From an uncultured Siphonobacter sp. (GTDB lineage: Bacteria; Bacteroidota; Bacteroidia; Cytophagales; Spirosomataceae): DNA of 44,111 bases. Position 1 is the stretch's first letter; each line of letters starts with the position of its first letter. A program made the translations under genes and the position numbers. The notes under the pieces are model-generated. The model did no database searches and was not told the DNA's origin. It saw nothing but the letters and a program-made list of their open reading frames with translations. The DNA is taken from contig CAJYHS010000229.1 in NCBI GenBank assembly GCA_913774715.1, forward strand, positions 1 through 44,111. The letters run 5' to 3'. Of the stretch, positions 8,512 to 16,105 are shown piece by piece.

Positions 8512-8703
8512 GTGAACGCAAAGAACGGTTTTATACGTTAACTTTTCAGAAGTTCATCACGAAAAGTCCCCATAAGGCTGTTCATTTTTTACCGTTGAAC
8601 TACATCGTTCTTCCATTTATGGGGTGTTTTACCGCATTTTTGTAACACAATTTCAGAAACAGCTATTGAAAAATTTTACATCTATCATTCTAAATCTATA
8701 TCC

Positions 8704-9327
8704 ATGACACCCACGCGAAAAGGAAGTTTTGTAAAGAAAACCAAAGACATTACTATCGGAAGTACCATAGCTCTGGCCCTACTGACAGGGACCGTAACCC
8801 TTCAGGGTTGTGGCGGTTCCAACGAACAGCAATACGAGGAACGACAGGAAACAACCTTCGGAAAAGGCGTACGTACGTATATTACTGAAACCAGTCCGGG
8901 CGAGTTTAAAATTACCGACGAAGTTTCCGTCGCCGCTGATAGCAGTAAGGCTATTGTACGCTATTACGATGGACACCGCGATACTTTAAATGCTCAGTCA
9001 GCCAAGGCTTTAATTGACCGGGAAGTAATAAATAACCAACAATATCACGCTGGCCATAGTGGACTGGGGAGTGCTTTGCTTTGGGGAGGCATGGGGTATT
9101 TTCTGGCTAACTCTCTTAATAATCGCCGTTACCAGCAGTATCAGAATCAATACGGAGATCAGCAGCGGTCTCGGTTTTACAATAGCCCCGCCACTTTCAA
9201 TCGTTCCAATAGTGTCCGGCAGGAAGTTCAAAGCTCCAAAAGTACACGGGTCGTTCGTAGCACTCGTCCTTCCGGAGGCCGCAGTGGCTACTTCAGCGGA
9301 AGCCGCAGCCGGAGTTACGGCGGATGA
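8704..9327 (+). CDS. YgiB-like (DUF1190-like) lipoprotein
   Basis: This 207-residue predicted lipoprotein has a basic start, a hydrophobic stretch and the lipobox LQGC (Cys36). Its layout follows E. coli YgiB: a charged N terminus, a lipid anchor, a central Gly-rich hydrophobic stretch (LGSALLWGGMGYFLANSL), then a Q/Y-rich and finally an S/R/G-rich tail ending RSRSYGG. The next gene is a YgiC-like ATP-grasp ligase, the same gene order as ygiB-ygiC. Direct similarity to YgiB is low, so the assignment rests on layout and gene pairing. The role is unknown; the pair is thought to modify or maintain envelope components. Confidence 0.65.
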   Translation: MTPTRKGSFVKKTKDITIGSTIALALLTGTVTLQGCGGSNEQQYEERQETTFGKGVRTYITETSPGEFKITDEVSVAADSSKAIVRYYDGHRDTLNAQSAKALIDREVINNQQYHAGHSGLGSALLWGGMGYFLANSLNNRRYQQYQNQYGDQQRSRFYNSPATFNRSNSVRQEVQSSKSTRVVRSTRPSGGRSGYFSGSRSRSYGG

Positions 9328-9330
9328 TTT

Positions 9331-9412
9331 AGTTTTCAGTTGTTAGTTTACTGTTTTCAGTTAAAAATCTGAATTCCGTTAAATGACAACTGGAAACAGT
9401 ACACTGAAAACT
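9331..9412. repeat. Imperfect intergenic palindrome (TTTTCAGT family)
   Basis: AGTTTTCAGT...TTACTGTTTTCAGTT (9331-9362) pairs with AACTGGAAACAGTACACTGAAAACT (split here as positions 9388-9412) apart from two mismatches and a seven-base bulge. It starts four bases after the upstream stop codon. The same word family occurs between susC and susD at 34832-34882. Confidence 0.7.
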
Positions 9413-9420
9413 AATAAGTC

Positions 9421-10593
9421 ATGATCAAAATAAAAACGTTACCAACTTCACCAGAAACTCAGCTTCGTCAGATTGGCTGGGACTGGATGCTTGGTTCTGA
9501 TACTCTCCCCTACCTTACCCACGAATTAGTTAGTGTAAATCAGACCGAAGCTCAGGCTTATTATGATGCGGCGAATGATCTCTATGAAATGTTTGTCGAA
9601 GCAGGACAAGCCGTCATTGATCAGAATCGCTTTGCAGAACTCGGGATTCCCGAAAACCTGATTGATGTAGTAAAATTGTCCTGGAATGATGATCGGCATT
9701 TGCATCTGTACGGACGGTTTGACCTGGCGGGCGGAATTAGTGGTTTACCCATCAAACTGATTGAATTCAATGCCGATACGGCTACGTGCATTCCTGAAAC
9801 GGGTATTGTGCAATGGGCTCATTTAAAAGCCAACGGCCTGGATGAAGCGGCTCAGTTTAATACCTTGTACGAATCGCTGGTTGAGAATTTTGAAATTCTT
9901 CGCAACCTCAACTCCGACCTCACGCCTACGCTGTTAATCTCTTCCATGCGGGACACGCCCGAGGATGATGCGAACGTGCAAGTCATCGGAGAAGCTGCCC
10001 GTGAGGCCGGGTTTGACATTGAATACGCCTATGTCGACGAAGTGGAATTTTCCCCCAGCGAAGGGTTATTCCGCCAAAATCCTCAAAATGGCACGTTCGA
10101 GAAATTTGACTTCTGGTTCAAGCTGGTTCCCTGGGAATACATCGCCTGGGACGAACCTGATCTGGCTGACATACTAACTCAGGTAGTGAAGAATCGGAAA
10201 ACGGTCATTATTAACCCCGCTTATACTTTACTGTTTCAGTCGAAAGCAATCCTGAAAGTATTATGGGAGCTTTTTCCAAATCACCCCTTATTATTACCCA
10301 CGACTGATCAGGCCCCTACGGGTAAACCATCCGTTCGGAAAGTGTTATTTGGCCGCGAAGGAGCGAATGTTGAAATTCTGGACACGAACGGAACTGTCTC
10401 TGAACAGGCGGAAGGTGAATACGGAGAGCAGGCAGTTATCTATCAGGACTACACTGAATTTCCCGCCGATACTCAGGGGAACCGCTATCAGGCCGGCGTA
10501 TTTTTTGCTGGAGAAGGCTGCGGTCTAGGATTTAGAAGAGGAGGAAAAATTCTGGATAATTCTGCTCAGTTTTCCGGGCATTTGGTTGAATAA
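9421..10593 (+). CDS. Glutathionylspermidine synthase-family ATP-grasp ligase (YgiC-like)
   Basis: This 390-residue protein matches the C-terminal synthetase-like domain of glutathionylspermidine synthase, as in YgiC/YjfC, without the N-terminal amidase. Family blocks include the opening IGWDWMLG, the substrate loop LIEFNADTATCIPETG, the ATP-grasp segments (FDFWFKLVPWEYIAWDEP, NPAYTLLFQSKAILKVLWEL) and the final GEGCGLGFRRGGKILDN. Such proteins are expected to form an amide bond using ATP, but substrates of the YgiC subgroup are unknown. It follows the YgiB-like lipoprotein, which supports the pairing. Its stop codon coincides with the first bases of a tandem repeat array. Confidence 0.88.
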   Translation: MIKIKTLPTSPETQLRQIGWDWMLGSDTLPYLTHELVSVNQTEAQAYYDAANDLYEMFVEAGQAVIDQNRFAELGIPENLIDVVKLSWNDDRHLHLYGRFDLAGGISGLPIKLIEFNADTATCIPETGIVQWAHLKANGLDEAAQFNTLYESLVENFEILRNLNSDLTPTLLISSMRDTPEDDANVQVIGEAAREAGFDIEYAYVDEVEFSPSEGLFRQNPQNGTFEKFDFWFKLVPWEYIAWDEPDLADILTQVVKNRKTVIINPAYTLLFQSKAILKVLWELFPNHPLLLPTTDQAPTGKPSVRKVLFGREGANVEILDTNGTVSEQAEGEYGEQAVIYQDYTEFPADTQGNRYQAGVFFAGEGCGLGFRRGGKILDNSAQFSGHLVE

Positions 10594-10837
10594 TGGCTTC
10601 TGGTTGAGGGAGTAAAATGATCTAGAGGTAACAAAATGGCCTTTGCCCAAACACAAGGTAGAAACGTCCATTTATGGCGTCTGGCTGAAGAAGAAAAATG
10701 ATTTAGAGGTAATAAAATGGCCTTTACCCTAACACAAGGTAGAGACGTCCATTTATGGCGTCTGGCTGAGGAAGGGAAATGAGCTAAAAGGTAACAAAAT
10801 CGCCTCTACCCAGACGCGATGAAGTCGCGTCTCTACG
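10593..10837. repeat. Three 81-bp tandem repeat units ending in a dispersed palindrome
   Basis: Units start at 10593, 10674 and 10755, each opening ATGGC(G/T)TCTGG. The first two are 81 bases and nearly identical (shared words AGAGGTAA, AAAATGGCCTTT, ACACAAGGTAGA, ACGTCCATTTATGG). The third diverges in its second half into CCAGACGCGATGAAGTCGCGTCTCTACG, the dispersed palindrome also found at 18753. The first base is the last base of the ligase stop codon. No open reading frame of note crosses it. Confidence 0.85.
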
Positions 10838-10838
10838 T

Positions 10839-10878
10839 AAAAAGGGGTTCGTTTCATTGATGAAACGAACCCCTTTTT
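10839..10878. terminator. Bidirectional terminator between ligase and HMA genes
   Basis: A perfect 18-bp stem (10839-10856 with 10861-10878, core GGGGTTCGTTTCA) has a TTGA loop and A/T runs on both sides. It serves the convergent genes ending at 10593 and 10893. Confidence 0.92.
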
Positions 10879-10892
10879 TATACTAACACTGA

Positions 10893-11237
10893 TTATTCGT
10901 GCTTCATTTTACTGTCTTTTTTGCAGCAGGCGGGCAGTTTATCGTAGCCTTTCTGATCCGCAGGAACTGCATTCGCGTCGTAACCCGTCTTCGTAATGGT
11001 CTCAATAATCTGAGCTTCGTCGGTCTTCTTACCATCGTAGGTAACGGTTACTACTTTATCCTTCAAATCCAGATTAGCATCTTTCACCCCTTTCGAAAAT
11101 CCCAGATTTTTCTCGATTCGAGCTTTGCACATGCCGCAAATCGCTGAAGTTTTAATTTTCACCGTTTTAGGCTCGTCCTTCGCCCAAACCATTCCGCTAA
11201 GGAGTAAACAGAAACTTAATACCAGAGATTTTACCAT
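10893..11237 (-). CDS. Secreted heavy-metal-associated (HMA) domain protein
   Basis: This 114-residue protein has a signal peptide (residues 1-19, ending GMVWA) and one HMA ferredoxin-like domain. The metal-binding loop is ICGMC (Cys34 and Cys37). The usual GMxCxxC order is shifted to C-G-M-C, as in several Bacteroidota periplasmic HMA proteins. The C-terminal tail adds a CC pair (104-105), a Met and a His, which could form a second metal site. It probably carries Cu(I), or Hg/Zn, in the periplasm. It is the last gene of the minus-strand metal block and runs into a strong terminator. Copper is favoured by the neighbouring Csp gene. Confidence 0.87.
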   Translation of the reverse strand: MVKSLVLSFCLLLSGMVWAKDEPKTVKIKTSAICGMCKARIEKNLGFSKGVKDANLDLKDKVVTVTYDGKKTDEAQIIETITKTGYDANAVPADQKGYDKLPACCKKDSKMKHE

Positions 11238-11327
11238 GATTTTTTGATTGGTTAGTAATGAAACAATAAAGGGAGTTTTAAAAGTTTAAAATGGGTTGAA
11301 AAAGTTTGAGGTTGATAGTTAGATGAG

Positions 11328-11394
11328 GTTTGAGAAGTTTGAGGTTTGAAAATGTTTAGTCACTCAATATTTTCAAACCTCAAACTTCTCAAAC
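11328..11394. repeat. Perfect 26-bp inverted repeat
   Basis: The arms at 11328-11353 and 11369-11394 are exact reverse complements (built from GTTTGAGAAG, TTTGAGG and TTTGAAAAT) around a 15-base loop. The element lies between the Csp and HMA genes, ending 26 bases past the Csp stop on the minus strand. There is no adjacent T-run. It could stop, stabilise or divide the transcript. Confidence 0.85.
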
Positions 11395-11420
11395 AATCAA
11401 ACCCTATTTAAACCCATCAA

Positions 11421-11768
11421 TTAAGCAGCAACTGCCATATTTTCACATACTTCGGCACAGTATTGGCAAGCTTCGGCACAACGGGCACATACTTCATCGC
11501 CGTGAGTGGCGTGTTTTTCACATTCTGCCGCACAGGCTTTGCATACTTCCGCACACATTCGACACATATCCAAAGCAAAGTCTGAGTCACGGGCACACAA
11601 GCGAGCACAGGTGGTACAGACTTCCGCACAATCCCGGCATAACTGAATACACTTCGTACGATCCATTTCGTGCCCGGATTTGGTTACGCAATTGGTAACG
11701 CAGGCTTCACAGGTTTTTACGCAGGCCAGACAGGCCTCGATACAAGCTTCCATATTCATAGCAATCAA
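11421..11768 (-). CDS. Four-helix bundle copper-storage protein (Csp/DUF326 type)
   Basis: This 115-residue protein contains 22 cysteines arranged as repeated CxxC and CxxxC pairs along four predicted helices. This is the hallmark of Csp proteins, which line a helical bundle with Cys thiolates and store many Cu(I) ions. Residues such as CRDCAEVC, CRMCAEVC and CARCAEAC mark successive helices. There is no Tat or Sec signal, so it resembles the cytosolic Csp3 group rather than exported Csp1. The start is either residue 1 or Met4/Met6; the choice changes nothing functional. It lies 22 bases after the outer-membrane protein gene on the same strand, so the two are probably co-transcribed. Confidence 0.9.
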   Translation of the reverse strand: MIAMNMEACIEACLACVKTCEACVTNCVTKSGHEMDRTKCIQLCRDCAEVCTTCARLCARDSDFALDMCRMCAEVCKACAAECEKHATHGDEVCARCAEACQYCAEVCENMAVAA

Positions 11769-11790
11769 GGATTTGGTTGGAAAATGAATC

Positions 11791-13134
11791 TTACATTTTT
11801 AACCGGGTCGGCATCAGTCGCAGATAAACCTGCCCGGCTAAGGGCGTTGATCCGTATAACGAATTCAATGCCTTATCCTGCAAAAAAACAGTGCCCTGCA
11901 CACCCGCTACTAGCCATAATTTTCCCATCTGGGCTACTTGATGATTATATCCTAAACTCAGAGCATTGACGTTGTAAATCAGACTGGTAGGCAAAACCAA
12001 CTCCTCGGCTGATTTCTGAACAAATTCATAACGCCCATAGACCGCCCAGGTCTCATGTTGCCAGTTTGATTCCACCAAAGCTGAATGTTCGTTATGATGA
12101 TCTCCCGACTGGTTATACCCCCAGGAAGCCGTCGAAGCAACCCAGCTATTCTTTCCGGCTGGAATCACGTGCTGAACCGAAGCCGTGGTTCGATTGACGT
12201 TTTCTTCAGGATGCAATCCTTCGGGTGAATGAATGTAAGCCCGGGAAGCCTGCAAAGACCAATGCATAGATGGGTTCCAGGAAACACGGTAACTATACGA
12301 ATCAAAACGAGGCTTATCGAAATTGTATCGATTTTCATTCGGTTCCCGACCCGAAAAACTGGACCCTTCCAGCTTTACCTGACCAATCCGAACCCCCAGC
12401 GTCGCTACGCCGAAGGTAATGTGCGTGGCATCCTGCCAGTGGTGACTCAGGGTAGCATCGGGGTTATTCATGGCAGAGAAACGATGCATGAAAGCCACGG
12501 GTCCCAAAGCTGGCTCGCCCGGGTAACCCACATAACCCGAAATATCAACCTTTGCACTTAATCGCTGGGTATAGCCGACGGTCAGTCCTGAAAATAAATC
12601 GTGAGGATGCTGACGATCAATCAGGGGGTTACCTTTCCAGCTTTCTCCGGTTTGATACAACAAGGGGTAACCTCCACCTCCTTCGGTCAACCGATCCAGC
12701 GATACCATCAGCGATGCCGTGAATAATCCATTCTTACCTACGGGCCGCTGAGCCATGCCCATTACCCAGTTCGGAGCGGACAATCGGCTCGCCTGCCCGC
12801 GTTTGCCCGGATTGTTTATATTCTGACCCGTATACCTCAGAAAAACACTTCCGTGAACCATGTACATCCACTTGGACTGATGTTTCATCCAGGCGTACAA
12901 GGGCGTAGCATCCGGCTGCCAGCCCGTTCCCGATCCATTTCGATTCATTGGTAAACTCAGCGAATACGAATGTGTCATCGAAGGGTGACCTTCGTGGTGT
13001 TCGTGATTCATACCTTCATGCGACATTTCATGGTCGGGTTTGGTCGTATCCGCCTGCATTTGGTGATGCTCATGCTGAGCATACGAGGTTACGGATAAGC
13101 CAGATAACAAGGCAGTTATCAGTAGGTTTTTCAT
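11791..13134 (-). CDS. Outer-membrane beta-barrel protein with His/Met-rich N terminus
   Basis: This 447-residue protein has a signal peptide (1-20, SVTSYAQ). It is followed by about 35 residues extremely rich in His and Met (HEHHQMQ, HEMSHEGMNHEHHEGHPSM), a likely copper-binding segment. The rest shows alternating aromatic strands ending in a hydrophobic residue, typical of an outer-membrane barrel. Family function is not established, but homologues sit in copper-resistance neighbourhoods. Here it lies between the metal-sensing AraC gene and the Csp gene. It may let copper leave or bind it at the surface. Barrel and metal binding are inferred from composition. Confidence 0.72.
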   Translation of the reverse strand: MKNLLITALLSGLSVTSYAQHEHHQMQADTTKPDHEMSHEGMNHEHHEGHPSMTHSYSLSLPMNRNGSGTGWQPDATPLYAWMKHQSKWMYMVHGSVFLRYTGQNINNPGKRGQASRLSAPNWVMGMAQRPVGKNGLFTASLMVSLDRLTEGGGGYPLLYQTGESWKGNPLIDRQHPHDLFSGLTVGYTQRLSAKVDISGYVGYPGEPALGPVAFMHRFSAMNNPDATLSHHWQDATHITFGVATLGVRIGQVKLEGSSFSGREPNENRYNFDKPRFDSYSYRVSWNPSMHWSLQASRAYIHSPEGLHPEENVNRTTASVQHVIPAGKNSWVASTASWGYNQSGDHHNEHSALVESNWQHETWAVYGRYEFVQKSAEELVLPTSLIYNVNALSLGYNHQVAQMGKLWLVAGVQGTVFLQDKALNSLYGSTPLAGQVYLRLMPTRLKM

Positions 13135-13184
13135 GGCTTTTACTGTTTGTTACTCGGTTCGTTTCTCTTTAACCTTGTCTTATT

Positions 13185-13212
13185 ACTAGACGCAATCAAT
13201 CGAGTGTCTACG
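13185..13212. repeat. Degenerate copy of the GTAGAGACGCG palindrome
   Basis: The reverse complement reads GTAGACACTCGATTGATT then GCGTCTAGT, a decayed version of GTAGAGACGCGACTnnATCGCGTCT seen at 10810 and 18753. It lies directly after the stop codon (13216) of the AraC-type regulator on the minus strand. Confidence 0.5.
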
Positions 13213-13215
13213 ATT

Positions 13216-13770
13216 TCAAATCTGATCCAGCGACTGGCGGGTAGACTGATGGCCCTGCCGAAACTGACTGGGGGTTACCCCGGTTACTTTTTTGAATTGA
13301 TTGGATAAATGAGCAACGCTACTGTACCCTAGTAAATCCGCGATCTCACTGAGGTTACGTTCGTTATAGGTCAGTAACTCTTTAGTCTTTTCAATCCTTA
13401 GCCGAATCAGGTAATGCTCTATAGTCAACCCTTCCAGCTCTGAGAAAAGCTTACTTAGGGCACTATAATCCCGGCTTAATTCTTCGGATAAGTAACTGGA
13501 GATGTTTAGCCTAGCCCGTCCCTGCTGACTAATGTATTCGAGCATCAGTCGCTTCATCTGGGTTACCAGTTGCTGACGCCGATCTTCCAGTAACTCAAAG
13601 CCCAAACTTTCCAATCGCGTTTGAAGAGCTTCCCAATTATTCACCCCTCCGGAAAGGTCCACCTCGCCTAAATCGACCCGATCGGGTTTCATCCCTAACG
13701 ACTCGAACGTTTGCTGCACTACCATTTTACAGCGGTCGCAGACCATATTTTTAATATATACCGTTGTCAT
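13216..13770 (-). CDS. AraC-type regulator with N-terminal CxxC metal-binding domain
   Basis: This 184-residue protein joins two parts. Residues 1-65 look like a small HMA-like ferredoxin fold: MTTVYIKNMVCDRC places Cys11 and Cys14 in an MxCxxC loop, and WEALQTRLESLGFELL resembles the second helix and last strand. Residues 80-180 are an AraC DNA-binding domain with both helix-turn-helix units (LSEIADLLGYSSVAHLSNQF and a TGVTPSQFRQ end). It is therefore a one-piece metal-responsive transcription factor, most likely for the genes around it. It sits 15 bases after the TonB receptor gene in the same direction. The metal is inferred to be copper from the neighbours. Confidence 0.85.
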   Translation of the reverse strand: MTTVYIKNMVCDRCKMVVQQTFESLGMKPDRVDLGEVDLSGGVNNWEALQTRLESLGFELLEDRRQQLVTQMKRLMLEYISQQGRARLNISSYLSEELSRDYSALSKLFSELEGLTIEHYLIRLRIEKTKELLTYNERNLSEIADLLGYSSVAHLSNQFKKVTGVTPSQFRQGHQSTRQSLDQI

Positions 13771-13785
13771 CCGTTACATTTCCGT

Positions 13786-16005
13786 TTACTGAATCTTGTA
13801 TCTAAATCCAGCGTAAATCATTCGACCGATCACCGGCCCCCATACCATCGAGGCATCGAAGTTTTTTCCAAAGGGATCATTTGCTCCGATAATTGGGTTT
13901 TTCTGGGTAAAGTTCGCCAGGTTCTCCCCTCCTACGTACAAGGCCCAGGTTCTGAAATTTTTGGTTACCTGAGCATTCAGATTCGAAAAGGCTGGAGCAT
14001 ACACGGGTGGTGAAGTAACGTCATGAATATGACCGGCTTCGCTGTTAGGCACGCGTCGGCGACCGTTCCATTGCCAGGTAAAGTCAAACTTCCATTTCTC
14101 AAATCGGTCGCTAGCCCAGCCGATATTGAAGAGAACCCGATCGCGGTTTACAAACATTTTGGGTAACAAAGTCTGGTCGCCGCCTGGCGTTCGAACCGTC
14201 TGTTGCACGTCAAACCAGCGATAGGCCAGCTTAATCTCCGTACGGGGTAAGGGTTGCACGTTCCATTCCGCCTGAAAACTGTTCGCATAGCTTTTGCCAC
14301 GCAGGTTATATACCACAATCCGATCCGCCGATTCCATATCTACCACCAGTTGATTCTCGAAATCCGTACGATAAAAGTCGAGCGTGAAGCTGCTGTTTTT
14401 ACCGCCCCAGGGTAAGGCTTTCGTCAGACTGAGTCCATAGTTCCAGCTTTGTTCGGGATTAATGCGGGAATCGAGCATGGTCCAGTTGCGGGAGTTCACC
14501 AGCATGCCGTAATTTTCGGCAACAGGGTTAGGCACCCGCCAGCCTTTTCCGGCACTCAACCGGGCATCAATTTCGGCGGGCAAGTGAACTAATACGTGTA
14601 AACGAGGCGTAAAGCGGGTTCCATAGAGGTTATGAAAATCTACCCGTCCACCAGCGACCAGCGTCATTTTCTCGGGAATTGTATAGGTATACTCTCCGTA
14701 AGCTCCAGGAACTAGTTCTTTTCTTACAAAAGCAGAATCCAGGAATTTCTCGTTGAAATCATCCAGCATGAAACTGGCTCCGAGCTTATACGTATGCCGG
14801 GTATCACCGATGATATTCTGGTAAATCAGATTTCCGTATAGTGTTTGTTCAATGCCCGAATAACGCTTGAAGCCAAAGCGAGCCGAAGCATCATGATACA
14901 CGCCGTTAAAGATTAAGGCTAACCCCTTGTAAGGCTTTTCAGGAAAAAGCTGGGCCGTTTTACTGAAGAATTCCAGTCGGCGGGTTACGTTACCAAATTC
15001 GTACACATTGGGTCGGTCCCGCCCTGCGTCCATTTGCCCGCCTAACCGATCCTCGTATAAGGCTTTCACGCCAAACTGTGTCATCCAGCGATCGCTCTGA
15101 TATTTCCAGCGGTTAATGATATTGCCCTGCGAATACAGCGGCACATCTATAAATCCATCCTTGTTTTTGTCCAGCCGGGTTTGCAGCGTACTCCCGTGAC
15201 TTAACAGCCCCACCGACCATTTATCGGTCAGTTTTTTAGCCAGATTCAGATTCAACTCCGCCCGGCCAAAACTATTTACATAACCGTTCAGAAAAAGTTT
15301 GTCGTCGCCATCGGGTTTGGCCAGTTCGATATTAATCGCTCCGGTCATGGCTTCGTAGCCATTCACTACACTGCCTACACCCTTGGAAACGTCAATCGAA
15401 CTGATCCAGGTACCGGGAGTATAATTCAGTCCGAATGTGGTATTCAAACCCCGGATGTTAGGTATGTTCTCGGTATTAATCTGTACGTACGTTCCAGCCA
15501 GACCCAGCAATTGAATCTGCTTGGCTCCGGTAACCGCATCGCCGTAACTCACCGAAACCGAAGCATTCGTTTCAAAGCTTTCGGAAAGGTTACAGCAGGC
15601 GGCTTTCGCCAGCGATTTTGAAGTAATAATTTCCGTATGAATGGGATTAATGCGGTCAATCGACGAAGCGGCACTCGTAACGGTTACTTCCTGAAGCTGG
15701 TTGGAGTTAATCAAAGTAACGGTCAGTGAATCCAGTGTGTTCACTGCCAGCGTATCGCTCTGATAACCCACCAGCGAAAACACCAGCTTTTGCTGCTCGG
15801 GATTTTTAGTAATCGAAAATTTCCCCTGACCATCGGTCTGGGTATTAATGGAAGTTCCTAACCAATAGACGGTTACTCCTACCAAAGGTTCAAGGCTCCC
15901 ATTACTCTGCTTCTCGACCACACGGCCGTTTAACGTCTGAGCAAGGGAAGTATAACAGGTCCACAGAAGCAATGCTCCAGTGAATACGAATCGCTGAATA
16001 CGCAT
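13786..16005 (-). CDS. TonB-dependent receptor of the metal cluster
   Basis: This 739-residue outer-membrane receptor has a signal peptide (1-22), a carboxypeptidase-regulatory-like beta domain (about 24-105), a plug domain (about 110-230) and a 22-strand barrel ending in an aromatic-rich strand (MIYAGFRYKIQ). The plug contains an uncommon double cysteine in KAACCNLSESF (Cys137-138), near the entry face, which could bind soft metal. The plug motif GLAGTYVQIN and the VNGYEAMTGAINIEL block are typical. It lacks a SusD partner, so it is a metal or chelate importer rather than a glycan one. The likely substrate is copper or a copper chelate, by context only. Confidence 0.85.
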   Translation of the reverse strand: MRIQRFVFTGALLLWTCYTSLAQTLNGRVVEKQSNGSLEPLVGVTVYWLGTSINTQTDGQGKFSITKNPEQQKLVFSLVGYQSDTLAVNTLDSLTVTLINSNQLQEVTVTSAASSIDRINPIHTEIITSKSLAKAACCNLSESFETNASVSVSYGDAVTGAKQIQLLGLAGTYVQINTENIPNIRGLNTTFGLNYTPGTWISSIDVSKGVGSVVNGYEAMTGAINIELAKPDGDDKLFLNGYVNSFGRAELNLNLAKKLTDKWSVGLLSHGSTLQTRLDKNKDGFIDVPLYSQGNIINRWKYQSDRWMTQFGVKALYEDRLGGQMDAGRDRPNVYEFGNVTRRLEFFSKTAQLFPEKPYKGLALIFNGVYHDASARFGFKRYSGIEQTLYGNLIYQNIIGDTRHTYKLGASFMLDDFNEKFLDSAFVRKELVPGAYGEYTYTIPEKMTLVAGGRVDFHNLYGTRFTPRLHVLVHLPAEIDARLSAGKGWRVPNPVAENYGMLVNSRNWTMLDSRINPEQSWNYGLSLTKALPWGGKNSSFTLDFYRTDFENQLVVDMESADRIVVYNLRGKSYANSFQAEWNVQPLPRTEIKLAYRWFDVQQTVRTPGGDQTLLPKMFVNRDRVLFNIGWASDRFEKWKFDFTWQWNGRRRVPNSEAGHIHDVTSPPVYAPAFSNLNAQVTKNFRTWALYVGGENLANFTQKNPIIGANDPFGKNFDASMVWGPVIGRMIYAGFRYKIQ

Positions 16006-16105
16006 AAAATTATGGCTAAATGAATACAGAATGAAGACTTAATGCACAAGCATCAAGGCCAATCCAAGGACAGTAACTTCCTCAGAATGAATCATTCATA
16101 GCCAA

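Noticed and set aside
10593-10837. Tandem array considered as a CRISPR array
   Set aside because: Units are 81 bases and similar along their whole length, with no alternation of repeat and unique spacer, and no cas genes are near.
11417-11629. Second Cys/Val-rich frame overlapping the Csp gene on the same strand
   Set aside because: It is a frame-shifted reading of the Csp repeats; the Csp frame has the regular Cys spacing and helix pattern.
16012-16105. Weak inverted similarity (TGGCTA..ATGAAT) bracketing the gap between the HYC_CC_PP gene and the TonB receptor
   Set aside because: The match is short and imperfect, within chance for an AT-rich gap of this size.
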